From Micrasema longulum (taxonomy: Eukaryota; Arthropoda; Insecta; Trichoptera; Brachycentridae): DNA of 64,000 nt. Shown here one piece after another: positions 33,525 to 44,979 of this stretch; within the stretch, counting starts at the first letter, position 1, and each line of letters starts with the position of its first letter. The stretch spans positions 124,001 to 188,000 of the forward strand of contig JAGVSM010004207.1 of NCBI GenBank assembly GCA_022494885.1. Reading direction: 5' to 3'. Position numbers and translations under genes: made by a program. Below the pieces are notes generated by a model. The model had not been told where the DNA came from and searched no databases. It saw nothing but the letters and a program-made list of their open reading frames with translations.

Positions 33525-35324
33525 AAATAAAGCTGTTTTAGTAAATAAAAAAAAATCGATCGAAATTAATAACTAAAAAAAATAGTTTTAATTCAACCAA
33601 ACTAGAATTTCTCATAAATTTTTGACCCCTGATTTACAAGTAATTGGGTCATTGCTCCTTAAGCAGCTGATTTGAGTGGGTAAATTTGCAGCGGGTTTTT
33701 TTACGTTCGACCTTAATTACAAGCTTATAAACGTTGTATAACTTGAATATTTTAAAAGTGGATATAAAAAAATAAAATTTTAGGTGATTACAAATCATTG
33801 CTTTTTGAAAGGGGGAATTCCTAGATGACATTGTTTGATTGACGATTGTCTACAAAACCTACGTATTCGTAAAATGTATGGAACATCATCGAAAAAACTC
33901 CTAAATTTGTATCAATTCAGAATTTGAATTGACAAATAAATCATTATCTCACCTCTTTATTTTATTTTATTTTATTGGGAAAATCAACAGTTCTACGTGC
34001 ATATTTATAGTAAACAGACAGATAAAGTGTATAAACTCAGAACTAATAACAGATTTCCACAAAGTATACGAAGTTAGTAAAGAATATATATGTATTACAT
34101 ATAAAATAATTACATTTAAGTTTATAGGCGGATAATAGTTGTGGAATTTTTACCTGATACGGTATCTTGTAAATTTAAAGATGCTGTTTCTGCTTTAGTA
34201 AAATATGTTCAAAAAATCTTTTTTTTTTGAAGCGTGTTAATTAAATATACAGTTTACATTATTAAGCAAAAAGTTTTTAGAGTAAGCATTGTTAAATCAA
34301 TGCAATAATTATTTAGTGTTGACATTGTAATATACTCGTACATAAAGGGTTCCTATACCTAAGTAAACCCATTGCGAGATATAGATTTCTTAATTTAAAA
34401 TACGCCTTTTTTTATCTAAGGTAATCAACCTTTGCTGGTACATATTTTTTTACTTAATAGGAGTATTTGCTAATTATTTTTTTTTTATGAATCATATATT
34501 TATATTCAAGCTTAATGCAATTTATATTAAAGCTTTGGCAACTAACAAATTTAAAAGTTTTGCTAAACACAAGCTATTTACAAAAGGCTTTCATTAAGTT
34601 ATTGAATATTTGAAAGACAAAACAGCTTGGCAATGAATTAGTATTTTTCGGTACTAAATTTTAATTTTGAATTGTCTATGTGATTTTTGTTTGTCGAAGA
34701 TTTTCTTATGGATCCTATGTGAAAAGGAGATTGAAATTGTGGTATTTCAGCCAGGAAATTAATATTATTATAACGTTAAGTTTTTACTATTTCTGCGCTG
34801 ATTTACGTAGATTTTATAATTTCATGTTTATATTTAATTTTGCACTTAAGTAAACATAGGTAATTGAAGTTAATATTAACTTAGAATTTAATTAATTATG
34901 CGTCCATAACTATCCGTTTAATAATATATATTGAGTAAAGAGAAGTTTATTAGTGTTTAATTTAATATAAATTATGACAGATCAAACCAAGGCGCGAAAC
35001 TAATTTAAAGGTTTTAACATAATTGCAAAAAAACAAGTTTAACATTTACATAAATACGTACAAATTTTACAAGTTAAGGACGCCCAAATATAAACAAAAA
35101 TATAATGGATTTAACCTATTACGTATTAGTTTTAAAAATTCCTTTGAATCTTACTTAAAGTCGTGATATGCGTGTAAAAGGGTTTGAAATCTTCATTTTC
35201 TACGCTTGATTTGTATAATTCTTGTAAAACATCAAGGTTTTCTAAAGAGTTATCTATTTAACTGGTGTTGTTTATTAAAGCAGCCTCACATTAAATCCAA
35301 CGTATTTTAGAAAGTAACACATTT
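33525..35324. other. No recognisable feature
   Basis: AT-rich DNA. Open frames such as 33929-34135 have no recognisable motif. Confidence 0.5.
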
Positions 35325-35540
35325 TTATATAAAAATATAAAAAACGCAGAATTGTTCATTGTTCTTCTTTTCCGTCATCCTTTCTACAGATTCTATGTAT
35401 CTGTTTGTGCCGCTGCGCTGTTTCCTCTCGGGCCGCCGACTACCAGCTTTCGCGCTACTTCTTCGGGGATCTGCCTGGAAGTCTTCATCATTCGAGGATT
35501 CCTTGAAATGCAATACGTGGAAGTCTGTTCTACGCTATTC
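35325..35540 (-). CDS. GC-richer open stretch of unknown origin
   Basis: About 150 bp near 35390-35540 is clearly GC-richer than the flanks. On the minus strand one frame reads from HFKESSNDEDFQADPRRSSA through ERKQRSGTNRYIESV to a stop near 35325, charged and low in hydrophobics. A second minus-strand frame (35393-35581) and two plus-strand frames are also open. No strand has a convincing start or splice site: the best donor-like word on the minus strand (TCTGTAGAA) is weak. It could be a transposon-protein fragment or an old exon; I do not recognise it. Confidence 0.25.
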
Positions 35541-35544
35541 TGTT

Positions 35545-37185
35545 GACATGTTGATACCAGTACCGTCTTTGTTGTCTTCACCTTTCCGTCCCATAATTGT
35601 TTATTGTTCTTATTATTTCACATTAGACCTCTCGCTTTCCTTACTTCACTTTATTTTTACAGCCTAACCCTTTATATATTAATATTTTAATAATTATGGT
35701 GTTATAATATATAGAGGTGACAATCCATACAAATCCGAGCTAAAAAGTCATCCCTTAAAGAAAGGAAATTACCAGCGGGGGAAGCAAGTGTCGTCATATC
35801 ACGTCGACTTTGGCAAGCAAAACACGTAGTACAGAAAAAATCACGGACTTTCTACATCGGTCTACTGTATGTTCTATTCTGCATGTCGCTCCTTTTTGCA
35901 TGCGTGTCACCTTTGTTTGTCATTTCACTGTACGCCCGAATAACTGAGCAGGACAGAGACAGGAGATAACTCACGAATTGGTAACATATAATTAAGACTT
36001 TTTTTGACATTGAGTTTTTTGACACTAAAGTCCGTTCTATCAAACATAGTTACATAACTCGATGATTTTAACACTACATTTTGTTCTGCTAGTAAATTTT
36101 TCTTTGTAACGTTGTTGTATTGACTTATTTTAATGTTTTTATATGAGTTAAATTGCATTACAATTAATTTATTCTAATTACTGATAACATTTTGGCTTAA
36201 CAAAATAATTTCAGAATTGGCGTAGTAGATAATTTATTAAAAATAAAAAATTGATACACTAATTTATAAACATATGTATGTATGTACATGTACATATGAT
36301 TTAATCATGAATTCTTTGTCAGTGATTAAGTCAAATATTTATTTTTCTCTTATAATCTCGAATCTATAATTTTATTTTCATAAATAGCAGCAATACCAGT
36401 TTGCTAAACAGTTTCAGAGGTTCATTAAACTATTTTACAGACTGAAATCACTGTTTATTTTTAGCACACTTATTTTTTCTTCTCTAGCGATGATATAATA
36501 AGCCTCCTATTGTGCTAAGACTGTATTTATGTTTATAAATAAATAACTAGTAAATTACTTTTTGTCTGTAAAAATTACTACCGCATTTTCGAACGAGTCT
36601 CTTTAATTAATAAGTCGATTTTATAACATGCATTATAATGAGTCGGTAGAATAAAATTATTGTTGTAGGTACATTGTCCATGGGATTTTATGGTCATTAC
36701 TCATAATGTAGTCAAAGCATTCCGACTGTCTAACTTCAAATCATGACCAAACCAGACAAACTTGACCTAGGAGTGTAGAGTTGTAGGCGCCGGTCAATTC
36801 GACATCTTAGTAATTAAATTGTTCGTAAGAATTTTACGTGCGCCTTTAAGGTCATGTGATTATATTATTATTTTATATGACTCACATTAATCACGGAAAA
36901 GGCGAAGTTTTGTTGCATCACTTCTTTTTTAACAAATTACCTGTTTCCAAATACATGCGTATCTCGCATATTATTTTTATAGAAATAAAATATGTTAATG
37001 CAGAGTTACATTGTCATGTCTTGTTGTGAAGTAGTTTGTTGGGGAGCTATTTATAATATATTCATTTACGTATAACACTTCTATGGATTTTATATGGTTA
37101 GAATGAGGAAGTAGAGATATTTTTATTTATTAATAGACTATTAAACTAAGTGAAGTTTTTTTTTATGATTTTTTAAATTTGGTAT
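35545..37185. other. No gene; one weak dispersed repeat
   Basis: AT-rich, with a mixed patch at 35.75-36.07 kb. A block ACTAAAGTCCG, then CTATCAAACATA at 36.02 kb recurs near 50.75-50.78 kb, so at least one dispersed repeat lies here; its type is unknown. Confidence 0.5.
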
Positions 37186-37189
37186 TTCA

Positions 37190-37495
37190 GAAATTAATCC
37201 GCGTGTGACGTCTCAAGATCTCTTCCGCTTCTGCTCGGTCAGTTCTTCCGATTGGTCCGTTGACGATGAGTAAACCGGAAATCTTCTAGAACTCTCTTAT
37301 CATTGGTTGATTCTTATAATCTAGTGACGTCGTTCAAAGAAGTTTTTATTTTTAAAAATATAAAAAAAATGTTTTTTTTTTTTTTCGTATATTTTTAAAT
37401 AACTTTACTGTATAATTTGATGCTCTAATTTTTACCGCACGTAAGAAAAAAATTGTGTAACTCATTTCCCTTGGGGCTGAAGTTCGATGCAGTCC
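37190..37495 (-). mobile_element. GGAACTTCAGCCC-family element, minus strand
   Basis: Reading the plus strand: GCGTGTGACGTCTCAAGATC (right end), AGTGACGTCGTTCAAAG, TTTGATGCTCTAATTTTTAC, CGCACGTAAGAAAA and GGGGCTGAAGTTCG (left end). The order is the reverse complement of the copies at 23.53 and 57.2 kb. Confidence 0.75.
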
Positions 37496-37800
37496 TGATC
37501 CAACGCTTTTTAAATCATCGCCAAAGTGATGAAGGGGGTTGTGGCGCTTCACAACACACCGCAGTAATATTTTTCTATAAACATATCCTTAACGCATTGA
37601 GTCACTATTCACAGCTACGCAGGGACGCTAAGCAAGCTTAGCAAACACGATAAATGGTCAATAAAAACGGCAGAAGAGTCCTCGTCACACCTTACCACTT
37701 CACAACACGATACAACAAGATGCCTTCACTCGCCATCACGACAGACCAGACCTCAATACAACACACGAAAACAGTGTATATTTAAGATGAAGATCCATAA
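37496..37800. other. GC-richer stretch, unassigned
   Basis: Composition is closer to 45-50% GC than the flanks, with CACAACAC-type words repeated (near 37550, 37702 and 37762). The plus-strand frame at 37453-37641 has no known motif. It may be the body of an unrecognised mobile element. Confidence 0.35.
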
Positions 37801-38205
37801 TTGGATTTTATCGAGGGGTAGAGACCACTGAATAAGATTGCTTCGGGAATAAATATATGATATCGATGCTGTCTTTATTATTATCCATATACGTATATAT
37901 GTATATCATCTTTGAATAAATTTGATAGTGATGCATAATTATTTGTAAATATATATTTTAACTTTATTATTATGTTTATTAAATTACATATTCTACCATA
38001 TATGTAGATGTGTTACTATTATTACTTTATTGTATTAGTTTATATTTATTTTTACTATCGATTAATTACCGAATCAAATTATAAAATTACTATAAATTAT
38101 CAACAACATTATGCTCTGCATTCCATTTTTCGACGGTTTTTACTATTTATATTTTTCTATTATTATTTTGTACCTACATTGTTTTGATTATTTTGTTTAT
38201 TGTTT
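37801..38205. other. No recognisable feature
   Basis: Very AT-rich with ATAT and TTTATTATTA runs. Confidence 0.55.
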
Positions 38206-38209
38206 AATA

Positions 38210-38345
38210 TATTAATGGATGTTTTTGATTTATATACAGAAGAGTCCCGACTTAATATGGAATTTTCTAACAAGTCGGGACATAAAAAAATATATTGTGC
38301 TATATGGTAAAATTGTGTATGGTGTGCATTAAATAAAAATACAAA
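38210..38345 (+). mobile_element. LINE 3' tail with terminal hairpin
   Basis: GAAGAGTCCCGACTTAATAT, GGAATTTTCTAACAAGTCGG, GACAT: CCCGACTT pairs with AAGTCGGG. Then AAAATTGTGTATGGTGTGCA and TTAAATAAAAATAC. Same family as 5625-5830 (minus); a related hairpin tail is at 58.02 kb. Confidence 0.7.
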
Positions 38346-38399
38346 ATTCTACCGTTAAACGTCTCCTGAGTCCGTCAGTTGGGTTATTCCTAGCACCAG

Positions 38400-38472
38400 A
38401 TAATGGACCCGTGACCAATGTCACAGACTCATGGATTAGAGGCCTGAGGTTCGAACTCCGCTTTACCACGAC
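38400..38472 (+). mobile_element. tRNA-like SINE head fragment
   Basis: GAGGTTCGAACTCCGC is a good B box; the A-box side (AATGTCACAGACTCATGG) is decayed. No closing acceptor stem, so a working tRNA is unlikely. Confidence 0.4.
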
Positions 38473-38589
38473 ATGATTCCTATTTTATTCAAATTAATTT
38501 TATTAATAACTCATCGAAAATGGCCCCCGAATATCGAAAAAATTTGGTAAATCATAAGAACTCAAATATTTATTTTACATTGAAAAAAA

Positions 38590-38680
38590 TACGACCTGTC
38601 GTTGGCTGGATTAAATGATTACTTTTCGTAATGTGTAACATTCACCATGTTGCCTAATGTTTGTGATTTCCACACCTACA
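38590..38680 (+). mobile_element. Foldback MITE fragment, decayed
   Basis: ACGACCTGTCGTTGGCTGGA, TTAAATG, GTAATGTGTAACATTCACCA and TGTTGCCTAATGTTTG match internal arm blocks of the foldback family. Confidence 0.6.
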
Positions 38681-38699
38681 CACTTTTAAAAACTTACAT

Positions 38700-39970
38700 A
38701 ATAACTTAACGCACGCGTCTGTTCACGTTATTTGACGCTTCCTAATAGGGGCCAATTGTTGACATTTTGGTGAATTTTTTTTTATCGCAATATTATTATT
38801 TATTTTTATGTTTAGAAGAAAAAATATTATCCGTTGAGACATGGCTCTTTTTAGATGAACTTCTAAGAAAATGAATTGAATTCCAGGCAAAGCGTACAAA
38901 AAAATGTGTGTAATATGATAAAATGAATACATAAATAAATAAAAAGTAAAATAAAACATGTACATGCAAAAGTTTCTTGACCATGAGTCACCTATATGAG
39001 TTTACCCTTCAATGCCCAATTTTAAATTTAAAAAAACATATTTTCATGTATGTTTTTTTATGCAAATACTGGGAAAAATATTTTTAAAAATAATTTTTTT
39101 TTTCGTTTTTAATTTTATATCGTGGTTTATGTGTAAAATACGGTACATTGGGCATAAAAATATTAAAAAATTCAAGAATGTAAGGAAAACAAGAAATAAC
39201 GATTCATATGTTAATGTTTATTTTTGCATAAAAATGTCTGCCTTAAAACAGGTTGTACTTAGTTAGACTTAGCAGACTAGACATGATCCAGATAAATCTT
39301 TTACCTAGGTATGTAGTAGATAAAGTTATTGTTATTTTTGTTAAAAACTATAATTATTTTTACTATGTGAACATCTTTTTATATAATAATAAAAGTTGCG
39401 GAAACAATTATAAATACAAATCTTGAAAAAAAAAAATACCCTTTGAACTTTGGCAAATTTACTATTTTGACAAAATACGTGCAACTGACTTTTTGTTTCA
39501 AATTTTATCGAACCGTTTTACGCTGATGGCGACTTTATAAAATAAAATATAATAGGTAGTATGTATACAATATAATAAACTAGTCACCGAGTGATAAACA
39601 TTTTTGAAATGACTTTTATACACCGATTATCAGTATGTGGCAGATCGTCTACATTGGGCATTGTATGGTTAAAGTATTTTTTTTAGATAACCGTGACTTA
39701 CGTACACTACTAAACAGAGGTTCATTCATTAGCGTTAGATAGAGTGTTATTTAATACGGTAAGGTTTTTCCAAAGAAATGTTACAATAAAGGTCATTGTC
39801 AGCGATAGATAAAGCATTCCATTTAAGTGTAATTATGTAAATCACTGACTGTTATATTAGGTACTTTAATTAGGTTACGGTTTTATGACCAATGGAATAT
39901 GATACCAAAACGTGTATTAAGGAAAAACCCAAAGTCTTGCTGGATTTTTAAAAAGATCTGAACCAGTATT
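38700..39970. other. No recognisable feature
   Basis: AT-rich. Frames at 38723-38965 (minus) and 39012-39266 (plus) are rich in Phe, Ile, Lys and Tyr and have no recognisable motif. Confidence 0.5.
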
Positions 39971-39974
39971 TTTA

Positions 39975-40275
39975 TATAAATTTGTTGCAACAGAGAGGGA
40001 AAACATTTTTGAGAGGGGAAGTCTAGGCATTTACAGGGCTTATGACATGTCATTGGCTACTTTAAGTGGCCGCTTTACACACTGTGTAACATTCACTATT
40101 CTGCCTATGTTTGAACATCCACACTTCCTTAACTCTTCCATCTGTTGACTTTTGAGAAGTAAAAGAGCTGAAACCTTCATCATATGGGTGAGATTCATCC
40201 GGCTGAACCAATTCACCTACTAGGCAACGCCTGAAAACAATTTTCCAATTTTTATACTTCTTCTTTTACCAGGGT
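39975..40275 (+). mobile_element. Foldback MITE, one long arm
   Basis: From TTGTTGCAACAGAGAGGGAA through GTCATTGGCTACTTTAAGTG, TTGACTTTTGAGAAGTAAAA and CTACTAGGCAACGCCTGAAA to TTCTTCTTTTACC. The order equals the left arm at 47.18-47.46 kb. It stops where a CAGGGTCGCGATTATAA end begins, so another element cut it. Confidence 0.85.
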
Positions 40276-40490
40276 CGCGATTATAAACGACTATCTTCAT
40301 CAGTGTTTACTGAGACAGTATAAACTAATATCGATATTTATGTACGAAAGTGTATAAAAAATTCAAGTACCTTCGTCGGTAACCAGTAATTGAACATGTA
40401 TAGAAAAAAAAATGTGAACATTCGATTGACAACTTAATTTTACTTTGTCGATAAAATTAAAGATAAATTTTAACTTCCCATCTGTAGCTG
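40275..40490 (+). mobile_element. hAT-like element fragment related to 21.8-22.98 kb
   Basis: CAGGGTCGCGATTATAAACG, ACTATCTTCATCAGTG at the left, then GTCGGTAACCAGTAATTGAA and AAAATTAAAGATAAATTTTA, ACTTCCCAT. All blocks have counterparts at 21795-21990, but in a different order. Confidence 0.5.
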
Positions 40491-41095
40491 AATCACAAAT
40501 AGCTATCGACATGCTAATAAGTGGCGTGAAAACAATTTCTCGCTATAGTTGTTTATCGTATTCGCGATCACAATGGAACATCTGTGGACACCTAATATTG
40601 AATGTCAAAATATTTACGTTTCGCGGCGTATAATCCTGCTATGCAATCACATATTTGAATTTAACCGGTGTAAATATGGAAAATATTCCAAAACTGCTAT
40701 TTTTATTTATTTATTTATTTATTATTTATCATGCTATTTATTGCGTTTAGCCGGCGGTTGCCAATCCAAATGTCAAGAAAAGCAGTCGCCATAGTAATTT
40801 TAATTTAATTTTAACTTTTTTTTTAGATACTCCTTACTATTTTGCAAGTGGAATATATTGTATTATATTTTAAAGTAAACGGCGATTTTTTGCCAATGAA
40901 CTGTATTTATTTACGAGGAAAACCAAAAACAAACCGACACGAGCGTTGACTTAGAGATTACACACGCGTTGACTTATGACTGCGATAACTTAAGCATGTT
41001 CGTTATTGTTATCGCTCAAATGCTTTGCATGTTTTTAAGCACGTCAATAGTTATTTGTAATTGAGCTACAGAATACGTACCTTGGTTGTTAATTC
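40491..41095. other. No recognisable feature
   Basis: Mixed AT-rich DNA with a repeated GCGTTGACTTA word at 40.94 and 40.97 kb. The frames here carry no known motif. Confidence 0.5.
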
Positions 41096-41099
41096 AACA

Positions 41100-41460
41100 A
41101 TGTTTTGAGTATGTGCAAATGGTTTCAGATTGGCTGGATTTCCTCCCTAGGGAGTTATTAATATCTTAATTTGTTGCAACTGAGAGGGAAAACCTTTTAC
41201 TTCACAAAAGTCTACAGATGGAAGAGTTGAGGAAATGTTGACGTGCAAACCTTGGCAGAATGGTGAATGTTACTCCGTGTGTAAAGTGACCTCTTAAACT
41301 CTCTAACAGCTCATTAGCCCTGAAAATTTCCATATTCCCTCCTCAAAAACGTTTTCCTTCTCTGTGGCAACAAATGTAAACATGAATAACTTACTAGGTA
41401 GGAAATGAAGCCAGTCTGCAACCGTTTAGACGTACTAAAAGCATTTCTCAATATTTTTAA
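41100..41460. mobile_element. Foldback MITE, both ends present
   Basis: The left end GAGTATGTGCAAATGGTTTC, AGATTGGCTGGATTTCCTCC, CTAGGGAGTTATTAA and the right end ACTTACTAGGTAGGAAATGA, AGCCAGTCTGCAACCGTTTA, GACGTAC are inverted. The inside runs AGAGAGGGAAAAC, CAGATGGAAGAGTTGAGGAA, TGGCAGAATGGTGAATGTTA and CCTCAAAAACGTTTTCC. It is a shortened palindrome with most of one arm deleted. Confidence 0.85.
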
Positions 41461-42285
41461 CTTTCAATATTCAATAAAATAAGAAAATGAGTAAGGAATT
41501 CCAAAAACGAAAAATATAATATATCTTACTTTTGTGCATTGTTAAATCTGTACCTTAGAGGATAAAACACTGGAGTCTACTTTTTGCCATTTAAAATGCA
41601 GAAATTATTACAATAGCCATTTTATACGCGAATAAAATGCTAGTCCAATTTCGTTATTAAAATGCTTTTTTAAGTTGAAATAAAAATTTGAAGCCAATTT
41701 TTTATTTAAAAAAACATCAGAAGTCCCAGATACGCTTTTTGAGTGTGTACTATTACTTTTAAAATAATCATTATTTTACATTGAAATTATCTGATTTGGC
41801 ACAAAAGTCATAAACTAAATGACAACTGGACCGATTTACGAGTGGTTTTTTCAAAATGATGAGATTTGCGCTAACAGAATAAACGATAAAAATATCATGG
41901 TTACGTTGAGAGATATCTATAATGAGCATCTATTAAGCAATGCACTTTCAATAAAAACAACAAACATTTTAATGAACGAAGGTATTTCTTATACGCATAC
42001 TTTGGTAGTTGTATCGAGTCAGATAAAATGTGTGGAATTTAAATAGAGTCGTTATAATTGCAAATGCCAGATACGTTCACACTATGACTAATATTTATTT
42101 ACATAGCATTAACCCGCTTATTTTTGTGAAAGACACTGCTTTATGGCAAAAGTCCGCTTACGTACTTTTTCTTTGTACTTACAGATATAAATAAATCAAT
42201 AAAACAAAAAAGTTAAATGCACAATAAAAGGTTTGATAAAAAAATACACGGATTATTTTATTTTCGAATGAATTATATACGTCAC
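41461..42285. other. No recognisable feature
   Basis: The plus-strand frame 41819-42046 has a slightly more even amino-acid mix than its neighbours but no motif I can name. Confidence 0.45.
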
Positions 42286-42289
42286 GGAT

Positions 42290-42480
42290 TCTGCAACATA
42301 TCGCTAAATATAATTAACCCAATTTTAGTGCATGTTCGGACATGGTGGTGTTTGCATACCATTTCACTCTGCGTAAAATTAATGTATTTTTTACGTAAAT
42401 GCTATGTGGACTGGACGTCCAGTCTGAAGATGTCTATTGGTCGAATAAATAAGTGGAAGTGTACCAAGTATTTTTAATTT
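42290..42480 (+). mobile_element. Penelope-like terminal region, decayed
   Basis: ATCGCTAAATATAATTAACC, TTAGTGCATGTTCGGACATG and GTGGTGTTTGCATACC match 47985-48045. Later GTCTGAAGATGTCTATTGGT, CGAATAAATAAGTGG is a worn hairpin zone. It contains the perfect palindrome GACTGGACGTCCAGTC near 42411. Confidence 0.5.
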
Positions 42481-42689
42481 GTAACTTATGTGTAAATATA
42501 AGTTATTACACCATTACAATTTAATTCTATAAACAATTGTCAATGAATAACTTAAATCAAATTAATTTGAAAGTTTGACCACAAATTTAATGATTTAAAT
42601 CTCAAGAATACAAATAAATATACGTAAATGTATTCCGATTTTTTCTAGATTTGTAAACATGTTTATTCTTATTGATCTGTCAATTTTCA

Positions 42690-42745
42690 GTTGTTTTTTG
42701 AACAGACAGGCTAGTAAGACGCGTTTCGGTATAATCGGCGTATTT
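42690..42745 (-). mobile_element. Penelope-like hairpin, minus strand
   Basis: On the minus strand CTTGAAAATACGCCGATTAT, ACCGAAACGCGTC has the TGAAxATxCxxxxGATxA...CGAAACGCGT pattern of invertebrate Penelope-type termini. Only about 55 bp is recognisable. Confidence 0.35.
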
Positions 42746-43740
42746 TCAAGAGCAAAAATGATAACGCGTCTGCTCAGTCTGCTCTCGCCTCGCGGGCTTG
42801 TTCGAGACTTTTTGACAAAAAAGCAGACCCAGACTTGGCTTCCTGCAACTTTTTCCTATTCTAAAAGATGAAGAGAACTATAAAAGGACAACGCGTAACG
42901 CCATAACCGAATTACTGACGGGAACAGAAGACCATACTTCTTGTTTGTAAAAACGCTGGTATAAGTATATTATATACGATGGTGATTATTTTGAAACAGA
43001 CAATATTAATCTTGAGGAATAAATAAATAATTTTTTAACATATGCATATTCCGTGAATTTTTTATCAAACTGTGTATGTTCCTACATGTACGAGTTATTA
43101 TTTAATATTTACCTATACAGTTTAACCCTTCACTGATAAATCAACGTTTTCATGATGAACTACCTATTAAATTTAATATAATTGCATGCCATGTTAATGA
43201 TGGTTAACCCTCCTTCCCTGGTGATGTGTAGCTAGTACACATTACATCTAATAACTATAATTTCTTTAAAAATATAATAAATATTGAGTTTAGATTTTCA
43301 GTATTTCTCCATTACACATTTACGTATCGACTGAAATAATGTTATTAAATAATAAGTACTTATTAGGCACGAAAAAAGGATTTAATCGGAAATCGGGGGT
43401 AAATTATACTGACAGTATACCAATGTTTCACATTGTTGCGTATGAAGAAAATAGGAAAGAATTTACCCTTGTCGCGGAATCAGTCACATAGTCCAGTACA
43501 AGCTACTTAGTAGCTCTCGGGAAGTTGGCGCGGGTGCACGTTTCGCCCGAGTCGTTAGCGATACCCAATGTTTTTTTCATGTTTTCAGCAGTTAGATTTG
43601 AAATATTATCATCTTTGAATTAAATTATAGTTAATTAAAGCCATTCCCTATATATATTTTATTTTTCCCTTTTTAAATCTCTTATTTTTTTCATGTGTAG
43701 TGACTACACAGCACCGCAACGCACGGATGTTTTTAGGACA
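42746..43740. other. No gene recognised
   Basis: AT-rich, apart from a GC-richer patch at 43.48-43.57 kb (AAGTTGGCGCGGGTGCACGT) that I cannot assign. Confidence 0.45.
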
Positions 43741-43744
43741 GTAA

Positions 43745-43905
43745 GGGAAAGGTTAAGACGCTTGACTTGCACACTTTCCGGTTTGATTCCCGGTGAGACA
43801 GCAATAAAATGTGATTTTTCTCAAGCCTGGGTGTTCTTTGATGTAATTTACAACTGTAATTGGGCCTCCTGGCCTGTTGTGGTGAATTGTTTTAAATACA
43901 ATCAG
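43745..43905 (+). mobile_element. tRNA-headed SINE (family B), 5'-truncated
   Basis: AAGACGCTTGACTTGCACAC, GGTTTGATTCCCGGTGAGAC (B box) and the body TCAAGCCTGGGTGTTCTTTG, AATTGGGCCTCCTGGCCTGT match the fuller copy at 59.89 kb. The A-box end is missing or mutated. The open frames across it are shadows. Confidence 0.8.
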
Positions 43906-43975
43906 GGTAAACTGAATGAAGATGGCTCCTGCAATGGTAGTCGAAACAAATCCAACACACACGGTATCACCCAAA
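43906..43975 (+). mobile_element. Penelope-like hairpin motif
   Basis: TGAATGAAGATGGCTCCTGC, AATGGTAGTCGAAACAAATC has the xTGAAGATG...GTCGAAAC pattern of a Penelope-type terminus. Isolated, so the call is tentative. Confidence 0.3.
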
Positions 43976-43984
43976 AATGACTTA

Positions 43985-44172
43985 ATGAATAAACTAATAA
44001 ATTCAAATCGACAACACAATAAAAATGAATCTAATGCCAAGCTGTCTTATCCCGCAAATATTCTTTGACTCTATAGTAGCTCTTTCCGAACAGCTTGTGC
44101 TTAGCAAAATCTTTTTAAAAAATTGTTGGAAAAGTCTGAATTTTCAATAACAGAGCGCATTCCAGCATAGAA
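43985..44172 (-). pseudogene. LINE C-terminal tail (minus strand)
   Basis: Minus strand reads FLKR, then SYYRVKEYLRDKTAWH, a stop and an A-rich 3' part. The YYRVxEYLxDxTAW end is shared with the copy at 63.33-63.45 kb and is typical of the extreme C-terminus of a LINE protein. Confidence 0.6.
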
Positions 44173-44284
44173 TAATACGCCAATGTACCAGTAGCGAGCG
44201 GTGATTTATTTTATGGGTAATCTACAAGAAAATATAATTAATTTGTACCTACAAATAAGTCCATAATAAACAAGTCATATAATT

Positions 44285-44595
44285 TAATTAAAATTTATTT
44301 CAACAGAGAGGGAAAACATTATTGAGAAGGTAATGTGGAAGTCTAGGCATTTACAGGGCTTATGACCTGTCAATGGCTGGTTTAAGTGGCCATTTTACAC
44401 ACTGTGTAACATTCAGCATTCTGCCCATGTTTAAACATCCACATTTCCTCAACTCTTCCACTTCCACTTTCCCTTCTCAATAATGTTTTACCTCTCTGTT
44501 GCAATAAATGTAAATATGAACAACTCCCTAGGGAGGAAATCCAGCCAGTCTGCAAGCATTTGGACATACTCAAACATTGTTAAATCAATTATTTG
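44285..44595. mobile_element. Foldback MITE, compact copy
   Basis: TTTCAACAGAGAGGGAAAAC, GGAAGTCTAGGCATTTACAG, CAATGGCTGGTTTAAGTGGC, CTCAACTCTTCCACTTCC, then the inverted end TTTTACCTCTCTGTTGCAAT, AACTCCCTAGGGAGGAAATC, CAGCCAGTCTGCAAGCATTT, GGACATACTCAAACATTG. The left outermost block is missing. Confidence 0.9.
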
Positions 44596-44692
44596 ATTCA
44601 TTTTCCCATTAACGTGGTTACTGTGAAACATTATTGTCTCAAGTCAAATATAATAGTAGGCTGAAATGAGTGATCGTGAAACCCTTCGCACC

Positions 44693-44815
44693 TATAAAAC
44701 ATAGACTTGAAATGCTTTCATTGTACCCCTCACTGTAGTATTGTCAATGTGTAATTAATAAAATACACACCGTCAGTACAATGACATTTTTTCTAATTTC
44801 CCAGTGTGAGAGTGA
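44693..44815 (+). repeat. Dispersed repeat, copy of 1.92 kb
   Basis: See 1916-2035: CATTGTACCCCTCACTGTAG, TATTGTCAATGTGTAA and CACCGTCAGTACAATG in the same order. Confidence 0.6.
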
Positions 44816-44904
44816 AGGAATACAGTGTTAGTACCTTAGCGTAAGATATGTATATTATATTATTAGTACTAATGACAGGTTTAGAGTAAGAACTGAAAGC
44901 TCTT

Positions 44905-44950
44905 ATGACAGGTCTGAATTCTTGTAAATGCTTAGACTTTCGAAGCATTA
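44905..44950 (-). mobile_element. Foldback MITE fragment
   Basis: ATGACAGGTCTGAATTCTTG then TAAATGCTTAGACTTTCGAA is a worn piece of the GACAGGTCATAAGCCCTGTA, AATGCCTAGACTTCC arm block. Confidence 0.45.
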
Positions 44951-44979
44951 CTTATAACCCTGGTATAAAGTTAGTTTGT

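Noticed and set aside
35850..36070. Shared block with 50.64-50.84 kb as a coding family
   Set aside because: The common words (ACTAAAGTCCG, CTATCAAACATA) are short and no frame is conserved between the two sites, so it is kept only as a weak dispersed repeat.
43480..43570. GC-richer patch as a promoter
   Set aside because: No gene follows on either strand and no core promoter arrangement is visible.
43693..44040. 95-codon frames on both strands
   Set aside because: They run over a family B SINE, so they are shadows.
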